Both the position numbers and the translations under genes were made by a program. Positions 15,548-20,444 of a stretch of DNA of 20,444 nucleotides are shown in pieces. Numbering within the stretch: the first letter of the stretch is position 1; the number at the start of each line of letters is the position of its first letter. A model generated the notes under the pieces. It searched no databases, was not told the DNA's origin, and saw only the letters and a list, made by a program, of their open reading frames with translations. The stretch is from a virus, in IMG/VR virus record IMGVR_UViG_3300029787_000359, positions 2,339-22,782 of that record. One strand, 5' to 3'.

Positions 15548-15952
15548 TCTACTATCGCCACTACCACTTATCATACCTCGTTTTTTTCTACCTTGCAACT
15601 TTGTCTCGTTCTCTGATGCAATCTTACCAAGAGATATGCCCAAGTCATCTGCTAGTACGGCACAGTACCATAGCACATCGCCTATCTCGCTACCTATCTG
15701 TTCCTTCCATTCCTTTGGTAAGGAACTTGTGCCATCTCTCACCAACTTTTTAACCTTATTAGCTACCTCACCTGCTTCCCCTGCAAGTCCTAGTGCAGGG
15801 TAAAGTATCTTATGTGTTGCAGGATAGATTGCTGTTGTCTTTGCTATCCTTTGATACGAATTAAAATCCATTGAATATTTCCTTTCTAACCAACCGTTAA
15901 CTTCATCTTGTAGTGCTTTCTCATGCTCTGGCAATAGACCTGTTCTGCTCAT
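15545..15952 (-). CDS. mazG: MazG-type nucleoside triphosphate pyrophosphohydrolase
   Basis: The MazG fold signature is present: E59 and E62 in GLAGEAGEVANKVKK, and E89 and D92 in SEIGDVLWY, the ExxE...ExxD set that binds Mg and substrate, followed by the usual N-x-x-KL-x-x-RK end (residues 115-124). Such enzymes cleave NTPs or dNTPs to NMP and pyrophosphate in the cytoplasm; phage copies are thought to adjust nucleotide pools or alarmones. The ATG at 15952 (AAAGG upstream) overlaps the previous gene by 32 bases. An internal ATG at 15871 (residue 28) has a better AGAAAGGA site and begins MDFNSYQ as many MazG proteins do, so a 108-aa form is a real alternative. It is the last gene of the - strand operon. 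Confidence 0.92.
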   Translation of the reverse strand: MSRTGLLPEHEKALQDEVNGWLERKYSMDFNSYQRIAKTTAIYPATHKILYPALGLAGEAGEVANKVKKLVRDGTSSLPKEWKEQIGSEIGDVLWYCAVLADDLGISLGKIASENETKLQGRKKRGMISGSGDSR

Positions 15953-16145
15953 ACTTCATTACCTTTCTCATCTTCTCAAAATAGGCTTTGTTAAAACCTC
16001 TCTCCCATTCACGATATTGCATCGTGTCCTTGTGAAAGGGATTGGCTACCCTACCACGATGAAAGTCATCTACACCTCTTTTGTACTGTATAATTAAAGG
16101 TGCATCATACTTACCTAAGTTATGTCTAGCTCTATTGTTTTTCAT
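15921..16145 (-). CDS. Ribosome modulation factor (RMF)-like protein (74 aa)
   Basis: Residues 19-58 read IIQYKRGVDDFHRGRVANPF followed by HKDTMQYREWERGFNKAYFE. The pattern RG-x6-GR-x2-NP[YF]-x-x-x-T-x-x-Y-x-x-W-x-x-GF matches the core of ribosome modulation factor, the small basic protein that drives dimerisation of host 70S ribosomes; E. coli RMF has RGYQAGIAGR, CPY and QWLGGW at equivalent positions. RMF-like proteins do occur in phages. The protein is strongly basic, without membrane segments. Its ATG is one base after the stop of the reductase gene (TGACATG), so it is probably co-translated. The family call rests on this pattern only; it might be any small zinc-free, RNA-binding phage protein. 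Confidence 0.62.
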   Translation of the reverse strand: MKNNRARHNLGKYDAPLIIQYKRGVDDFHRGRVANPFHKDTMQYREWERGFNKAYFEKMRKVMKYEQNRSIARA

Positions 16146-16146
16146 G

Positions 16147-18054
16147 TCACGCTCCTATATCTACAATTTCACACACATCACCGCTACAAGCAAAGGTTTG
16201 ACTACCTGCTGTGGTGTCTTCTTTTTCGTAGTCCATTAACCTATTCCAATCTATATTCTCAGGACTACTTTTTAACATAGCATTGTATTCTTCCTTTGTA
16301 CAGTCTTGATAGGGTGCTTGTTGATAGACATGATCTGAGTGTGGTAAAAATGACACACCTGACATTTCATTAAAATATCTGTAGACAAATGCACCTACGT
16401 CCATCCATTCATGGTCACGTACTGTAACGGTACAGCTAGGTTTATGCTCACACCATTCCTGTTGATACATAAGCCACATAGTTAATTGATCTACTGCTGA
16501 CATGTCGTTACGTGTAGTAGAGTTGTCAGGTGACTTCATAGGAAAACTAAATACCGTAGTGGCATCAGGCTTCATAACGTCAGGTTCATTTGGTACACCC
16601 ATATCAATCATAAAGTTAGTGAGTGGGTCTTTGTTATCCCCACGTACAGTTCTAATGTAATAGTTACTATGCCTAGCATGTATGCCACTTGCACTGTCAC
16701 ATAATTGTGACACTGTGCCACTAGGTTTAACGCAGGTAATAGCTGTTGACTGTGGTATGTTCCACTTCTTAGCGTACTCTTTGTTTGTGTCCACGGCTAC
16801 CTGTCTTAACATTCGTAATCTATCGCAAAGATATTCGTCTTTGCCATTGGTTAAAACATTATCCATGATACCTGTAAGAGATACACCCAAGAGTCTTTCT
16901 TCTTCTGTGTTATCTGTCCACACTTTTCTAAGGTAAGGAAATTTAGTAAGTGTAGCTTGTGCTGTACCTAAGATAGTGGCTAATCTAATCTTACGAGACA
17001 GTTCTTTGTTAGTATCTGTAGCACGTATAACTACCTCAGTAAGATTACAAAATTGGTATGGTCGTAATATTATTTCCGAACAGGGGTTACAGCCAAACTC
17101 ATAGTTAGAGTCTCTTCTACCATTCTTCTCTGCTTGCTTCTTAGCAGCTACCCTATTAAAGATACCACGCTCACCAGACTTAGATTCAATCAGTGAAGTC
17201 CACTCACGCATAAATGTTTCAGCATTTGGCTTGTCTGTATAACTAACAGAGTTGTTAGACAGTGCCATGTGTGGTGCAGTATCCCACCATTGTCCTGACT
17301 TAGCCTGTCTCATACGTATGTCAGATAAATTAGACAGTGAAATCATAGCTGATCTACGTACACCACCAACCACTACTACCTCACCTATCTTACACATAAG
17401 AGAGTGACAGTCATAACTTGTTAGCTTCTTACCTGCATTGTTAGTAAACAGATTAATTGTAAAGTTAAACAGGTCAACAAGAGGTGCAGGTCCACTTGCT
17501 CTACCACCAAAGGTTTTAAGCCTAGCTCCTGCAGGTCTAACTTTACTGACATTGTACGTGGGTATCTCTCCTGCGTACAGTAAGGCAATCAGTTGACGTA
17601 ATCCTTTAGCCCACCCTTCTTTACTGTCTTTAATAACTATTGTAGTGTCGCTTTTAAACAACTTTTCTGGTATCTCTGGTAGTTTGTTTATGTATTCTCG
17701 TTCTACAGAGAATCCTACCCCTGTACCACACAGCAAGATGTACATAGCTTCATCAAAAGATTTAGGATCATCAACAGGTAGATAGCTACAGTTGTATCCT
17801 GCTGTGTTGTCTCTTGTTAGTGCCTCTCCTGCAGTCATTAGTGCTCTCATAGATGGCATAACTTCTAACCCTAGTATAGCCTGTTCTATATCTGTTTTGT
17901 CCTGTTTAGAAAACTTAACCTTGTCATGCATGTAGTCCACGTAGCGTGATACAGTCTCACCCCATGTTTCTCTACGTCCTTCATCGTCTAGCCATCGTGC
18001 GTAACGTGACGTAGCTATAAAGTTTTGATAGTCTGTTGGTAGCATATTGTTCAT
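16147..18054 (-). CDS. Class II (adenosylcobalamin-dependent) ribonucleoside-triphosphate reductase, monomeric type (635 aa)
   Basis: It reduces ribonucleotides to deoxyribonucleotides using B12, supplying phage DNA synthesis. The key residues align with the Lactobacillus leichmannii enzyme: C89 in GYNCSY (first redox Cys), N323, C325 and E327 in NPCSE (radical Cys and partners), C336 in QFCNL (second redox Cys, +11 from C325 as in the reference), and C-terminal C623 and C628 in FACSGDVCEI for re-reduction. The length is a little below the ~740 aa reference, so it lacks some N-terminal or insert sequence but no catalytic residue. ATG at 18054 follows ACGGAG eight bases upstream. It is in the operon with DUF3310 and MazG genes. 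Triphosphate specificity is inferred from family likeness; the host or community must supply B12. Confidence 0.95.
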   Translation of the reverse strand: MNNMLPTDYQNFIATSRYARWLDDEGRRETWGETVSRYVDYMHDKVKFSKQDKTDIEQAILGLEVMPSMRALMTAGEALTRDNTAGYNCSYLPVDDPKSFDEAMYILLCGTGVGFSVEREYINKLPEIPEKLFKSDTTIVIKDSKEGWAKGLRQLIALLYAGEIPTYNVSKVRPAGARLKTFGGRASGPAPLVDLFNFTINLFTNNAGKKLTSYDCHSLMCKIGEVVVVGGVRRSAMISLSNLSDIRMRQAKSGQWWDTAPHMALSNNSVSYTDKPNAETFMREWTSLIESKSGERGIFNRVAAKKQAEKNGRRDSNYEFGCNPCSEIILRPYQFCNLTEVVIRATDTNKELSRKIRLATILGTAQATLTKFPYLRKVWTDNTEEERLLGVSLTGIMDNVLTNGKDEYLCDRLRMLRQVAVDTNKEYAKKWNIPQSTAITCVKPSGTVSQLCDSASGIHARHSNYYIRTVRGDNKDPLTNFMIDMGVPNEPDVMKPDATTVFSFPMKSPDNSTTRNDMSAVDQLTMWLMYQQEWCEHKPSCTVTVRDHEWMDVGAFVYRYFNEMSGVSFLPHSDHVYQQAPYQDCTKEEYNAMLKSSPENIDWNRLMDYEKEDTTAGSQTFACSGDVCEIVDIGA

Positions 18055-18059
18055 GTTTG

Positions 18060-18218
18060 TTACTCCGTAATAGTTTTAATTGAATGTATCTTAATACCAT
18101 CTATGTCGTAGATGTGTTGCTCTAAACTTTGTTCTATTTCTTCATTGACCATTCCATCAGCAGGTACAGGATACTCTTCCTCGTCAATGTCAAGAACTAA
18201 AAATACTTTAACTCTCAT
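18060..18218 (-). CDS. Small conserved phage protein (52 aa)
   Basis: A 52-codon frame from the ATG at 18218 fills the only sizeable space in this operon. It begins inside the end of the DUF3310 gene (ATGAGAGTTAA, 11-base overlap) and ends five bases before the reductase start. The product reads MRVKVFLVLDIDEEEYPVPA, then DGMVNEEIEQSLEQHIYDID and GIKIHSIKTITE. The beta-helix-beta pattern and the DIDGIKI ending resemble a small conserved phage protein known to me only as hypothetical. It is acidic with no membrane span. Its stop lies within the leader that carries the reductase ribosome-binding site, so it may be coupled to reductase translation. Confidence 0.78.
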   Translation of the reverse strand: MRVKVFLVLDIDEEEYPVPADGMVNEEIEQSLEQHIYDIDGIKIHSIKTITE

Positions 18219-18519
18219 CGTCTTGTTTCTCTGCAATTAATAACTCAAGATACCAGTTGGCTTTCTTTAAGTCCTCTATACCATTCTTGTATCTGTATCT
18301 CCATAGATACTTCATTACGTTACCCTGTAGGTAGTACTCAAAGCCCTCTCCTGTAGCTGCACGTAAAGCATCTATACATTCCACACCGTACTGATTGTAG
18401 TGTGGTGGGTGATTTACCATATCATCTTTCGGTAAATCAAATGTGTCTTCAGTGCTATGCATTGTCATTCCATTTATAGTCAGTTTATCTATTCCTGTTT
18501 TATCATCAAATATTTTCAT
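18208..18519 (-). CDS. DUF3310 protein, nucleotide-kinase-related (103 aa)
   Basis: Residues 35-95 carry the DUF3310 signature: VNHPPHYNQYGVECIDALRA, then YYLQGNVMKYLWRYRYKNG and DLKKANWYLELLI. This domain is also found in T7 gp1.7, a nucleotide kinase, and many phage copies are therefore labelled nucleotide kinase; whether the domain alone has activity is not established. The frame opens at an ATG at 18534, but GGGAG lies eight bases before the ATG at 18519, so the latter is taken as the start, one base after the stop of the upstream gene. Residues 1-34 are unlike the conserved core. Together with reductase and MazG it suggests dNTP supply as the theme of the operon. Confidence 0.88.
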   Translation of the reverse strand: MKIFDDKTGIDKLTINGMTMHSTEDTFDLPKDDMVNHPPHYNQYGVECIDALRAATGEGFEYYLQGNVMKYLWRYRYKNGIEDLKKANWYLELLIAEKQDDES

Positions 18520-18520
18520 A

Positions 18521-18859
18521 CTATGCACTCCCATCTGTATTACTATTAAAATTTAACTTTATCACATTTCCTTCTTTTGTCAATACTCTTTTATTTATTT
18601 CTTGTGTTTCTTTTATAAAGTATCTATGTACCTTATTTCTAAATTCTACGTCTTGTTCCATCAAGGGAACAGTTGTACAAATTAAATTACAAAATTGTAA
18701 CAGGCTATTGTAGTCATCTTCATGCAAGAAATCTTGGTCAGCCATAGTTATACCTACCCTTATCTCTCCTGTCCATCTAAAGTTTTCATCTAAAGAAGGT
18801 GACACGGTTATTATAAAGTCTTCATCTTCAAAATCTATCATTACTTTTTCATCTGTCAT
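18521..18859 (-). CDS. Hypothetical acidic protein (112 aa)
   Basis: The ATG at 18859 overlaps the stop of the endonuclease I gene by four bases (ATGA), a sign of translational coupling. The protein is acidic (MTDEKVMIDFEDEDFIITVS; MADQDFLHEDDYNSLLQF) with alternating strands in the first half and a charged helix and Asn-rich end in the second. I cannot name a family. There are no membrane segments, cysteine clusters or nuclease motifs. It lies between a nuclease and DUF3310, so a DNA-metabolism or host-takeover role is possible. Its last bases contain the ribosome-binding site of the next gene. Confidence 0.72.
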   Translation of the reverse strand: MTDEKVMIDFEDEDFIITVSPSLDENFRWTGEIRVGITMADQDFLHEDDYNSLLQFCNLICTTVPLMEQDVEFRNKVHRYFIKETQEINKRVLTKEGNVIKLNFNSNTDGSA

Positions 18860-19314
18860 TTGTATTTCCTTTTTATTTTAGTACCAGAAAACTTTATAAA
18901 CTTGGGATACTTGTCTTTGCCTTTTTCTTTTAACCATTCTTCAGGTATAATTCTATCGTAGTAATCAAAGTCGTACTTATTGCACCACTGGTAGTATCTA
19001 GTCTTTGCTCCCTTGCGTAACTTACGGTTACTGTTCTCAAAAACAAAACGTATATCTAAATGAGGGTGTTGCTTTTTAATAGCAAGATGTTTCTTCCTAT
19101 CTGCTGCTGTAAACATACCCTTTGTTTCAATTATAATTCCGTTATACAGCACGAAATCTGGTGTATATGTTCTGTACGTTAAATCTTCCCATTCTATCTT
19201 TAACTTTTCATACTTATACTTTATTAACAAGTTATCTAGGTATTGGGCAGTCTTTAACTCTAGTCCACTACGGTATCCATACTTTCGTGCTGCAATAAAT
19301 TGTTTAGCGTCCAC
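18856..19314 (-). CDS. T7-type endonuclease I (Holliday junction resolvase)
   Basis: It is a PD-(D/E)XK nuclease of the T7 gene 3 family, which cuts branched DNA and, in T7, helps break down host DNA and resolve replication intermediates in the cytoplasm. The four catalytic positions are visible: E19 in RSGLELKTAQYL, D53 in YTPDFVL, and E63 and K65 in IIIETKG, equivalent to T7 E20, D55, E65 and K67. The length of 152 aa is close to T7's 149. The C-terminus carries aromatic/basic residues (YYQWCNKYDFDYYDRIIPEE). The start is GTG, sharing one base with the stop of the upstream nuclease (TAGTG). Position in a nuclease pair supports a DNA-processing job. Confidence 0.93.
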   Translation of the reverse strand: MDAKQFIAARKYGYRSGLELKTAQYLDNLLIKYKYEKLKIEWEDLTYRTYTPDFVLYNGIIIETKGMFTAADRKKHLAIKKQHPHLDIRFVFENSNRKLRKGAKTRYYQWCNKYDFDYYDRIIPEEWLKEKGKDKYPKFIKFSGTKIKRKYK

Positions 19315-20168
19315 TATGCGTACTCTTCCGACATAGTTATATAGGACACCATCTTAGGTGATTTAGCCTGTGACTTTACGGCAGGTCGTTCAGTTAAATC
19401 CCAACAAGCATGTCTGTACGAACAAAACCTACAGCCACTGTTTAATACCGTATTACCAGTTGGTTTACCTCTAAAGTATTCTTCAACAGGCTCAAAACAT
19501 CTTTTAAATACATTACTCTTTACGGTGTCTACAGTATTTTTAATCTTGTCTAGTTCGTCCTGTTCATTTACAGAAGATGCAGGTACATACTTAAAATCAC
19601 CTGTTGCCTTATTAACTACCCACCAACCACCAAGTTTTTTCTTGGCAGCTTTGGCATAGCCAACTAACTGTGCTATATAACCAAATGAATCTCCACTTGC
19701 TAGGTCTTCACAGCTAGAAAACTTATTACGGTATGACCAATCGGATGCCGACTTAACATCATCAACAGCACCGTCAATAACAAGATCATATGTTCCATTA
19801 ATATTATCCTCTCCCAAGTCCAGAGATACCTGTTCAGAATCTTCATATTTTACACCTGCTTCCTTTAGGATACCTTTAAATACAGCTTCCACTATATCTC
19901 CTAGCATCATGTTCATTACAAAGGTTGTGGGTTTAGGGAGTGCCTTCTCTGGCTGATTCTTGTCAAACCAGAGTTGGCATGTTGGTCTACCTATGTTGGA
20001 CATACGTAGCTTAAACTCATCTCTCTTATTACCACCACCAAACTGACGTTGCATTGCGTCCATTATATCCTGTCCTATCTGCTTAACGGTGTCCTCAGAG
20101 ATAGAGGACTTTCCGTTTGCAGCATCAGACATGTACTGATGGATAGCTAGTTCAGCTTTATGTTTCAA
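19314..20168 (-). CDS. Cas4/RecB-type PD-(D/E)XK exonuclease with Fe-S cluster motif (284 aa)
   Basis: Residues match the Cas4-like exonuclease pattern: GDIVEAVF (E94), GTYD (D128), VDDVKSAS (D137, K139), QLVGY (Q167...Y171), and four cysteines C64, C246, C249 and C255 (PTC; CRFCSYRHAC), the arrangement that holds a [4Fe-4S] cluster in Cas4 and AddB. It likely degrades or resects DNA in replication or recombination, in a place where T7 would have gene 6 exonuclease. No cas genes are nearby, so this is a phage replication enzyme. The TTG at 20168 shares TTGA with the upstream stop; an internal ATG at 20132 is an alternative. No strong ribosome-binding site is visible for either. Confidence 0.88.
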   Translation of the reverse strand: MKHKAELAIHQYMSDAANGKSSISEDTVKQIGQDIMDAMQRQFGGGNKRDEFKLRMSNIGRPTCQLWFDKNQPEKALPKPTTFVMNMMLGDIVEAVFKGILKEAGVKYEDSEQVSLDLGEDNINGTYDLVIDGAVDDVKSASDWSYRNKFSSCEDLASGDSFGYIAQLVGYAKAAKKKLGGWWVVNKATGDFKYVPASSVNEQDELDKIKNTVDTVKSNVFKRCFEPVEEYFRGKPTGNTVLNSGCRFCSYRHACWDLTERPAVKSQAKSPKMVSYITMSEEYA

Positions 20169-20395
20169 TGTGGTATCTCATCTGTATCAATGTCAATGAA
20201 GTCTTCAACCATTTCCTTGTCAACAGTCTCATGCTTACCAATGTTCTCTGACCAAGAGTTGAGTATGTATGTATTATAATTCTCAACCCAAGACATAAGA
20301 TTACCAAACATTTCTTGATCCTCTGGTAATATGTCTAGTGTTTTAGTCATGTCCAGTGTGGGTGCAGGTGTATAAAATATATTACCATTATTCAT
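20165..20395 (-). CDS. Hypothetical small acidic protein (76 aa from ATG; frame open to the window edge)
   Basis: The first ATG in the frame is at 20395 (MNNGNIFYTPAPTLDMTKTL, then acidic helix FGNLMSWVENYNTYILNSWS). The frame continues open to the right edge, so a longer product cannot be excluded; a TTG at 20440 would give 91 aa. No clear ribosome-binding site is seen for the ATG. I cannot name the family. It ends DFIDIDTDEIPH, and its stop overlaps the next gene's start, so it is coupled to the Fe-S nuclease gene. Its position suggests a helper protein of the replication module. Confidence 0.62.
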   Translation of the reverse strand: MNNGNIFYTPAPTLDMTKTLDILPEDQEMFGNLMSWVENYNTYILNSWSENIGKHETVDKEMVEDFIDIDTDEIPH

Positions 20396-20444
20396 TTTAT
20401 TAGACTGCGTATCAAGTGTAATGACATGCTGTACAGGCAATCTT

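Noticed and set aside
15578-15590. T-run downstream of the large virion gene as a terminator
   Set aside because: No GC-rich stem precedes it; the bases encode Lys-Lys-Arg in the conserved tail of MazG on the other strand.
18098-18114. Inverted repeat CATCTA-TGTCG-TAGATG
   Set aside because: Only six base pairs, inside the coding region for IYDID of the 52-aa protein, with no U run; chance or coding constraint explains it.
18517-18534. ATG at 18534 as start of the DUF3310 gene
   Set aside because: It would overlap the previous gene by 14 bases and has no Shine-Dalgarno sequence, whereas GGGAG is correctly spaced before the ATG at 18519.
19314-20168. CRISPR adaptation module suggested by the Cas4-like protein
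   Set aside because: There is no cas1, cas2 or repeat array nearby; it sits with endonuclease I in a replication operon.

Overview
The window is a dense, AT-rich stretch of a tailed double-stranded DNA bacteriophage. It is most likely marine, because the tail-fibre repeat AELNILDGVT, the small accessory families and the B12-dependent ribonucleotide reductase plus MazG pair are all typical of uncultured ocean phages. The gene set (endonuclease I, large ejection-like protein, fibres) resembles T7-like or HMO-2011-like podophages. That placement is inference: terminase, portal, capsid, polymerase and RNA polymerase all lie outside the window. There are no tRNAs, insertion sequences or CRISPR arrays, and no gap between genes reaches even 100 bases.

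Layout. Positions 1-6713 on the + strand form a fibre and adhesion module. It holds the 3' end of a very repetitive fibre (1-2844), a 111-aa structural-type protein, two fibres that share the same N-terminal MPYIG motif and the same ribosome-binding leader (3208 and 4256), a tail-assembly-chaperone-like protein, an 83-aa protein and a 370-aa receptor-binding-type fibre. Positions 6713-7803 hold four small genes. Two encode membrane proteins that could be holin or spanin-like, and one of these appears to start at an ATA codon (7143). Positions 7807-15544 hold a presumed virion or DNA-ejection module of 721, 73, 181, 445 and 1148 aa.

At 15544/15545 the strands converge with no spacer at all. 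From there to the right edge all genes are on the - strand and, read in their own direction, run from the window's right end leftwards: a 76+ aa protein of unknown function, a Cas4-type Fe-S nuclease, a T7-type endonuclease I, a 112-aa unknown, a DUF3310 protein, a 52-aa protein, class II ribonucleotide reductase, an RMF-like protein and MazG. Most overlap or sit within a few bases of one another, so the block reads as one translationally coupled operon. It would break down and process DNA (two nucleases), make and police deoxynucleotides (reductase, DUF3310, MazG) and possibly act on host ribosomes (RMF-like).

Two genes were recovered by reading the sequence directly (58 aa at 6713 and 52 aa on the - strand at 18060-18218). 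Several starts were moved because a Shine-Dalgarno sequence favours another codon. The most unusual observation is the apparent ATA start. I did not find a clearly new multi-gene system; the strongest candidates for new biology are the unknown virion genes, the membrane-protein pair, and the duplicated fibre-gene heads.
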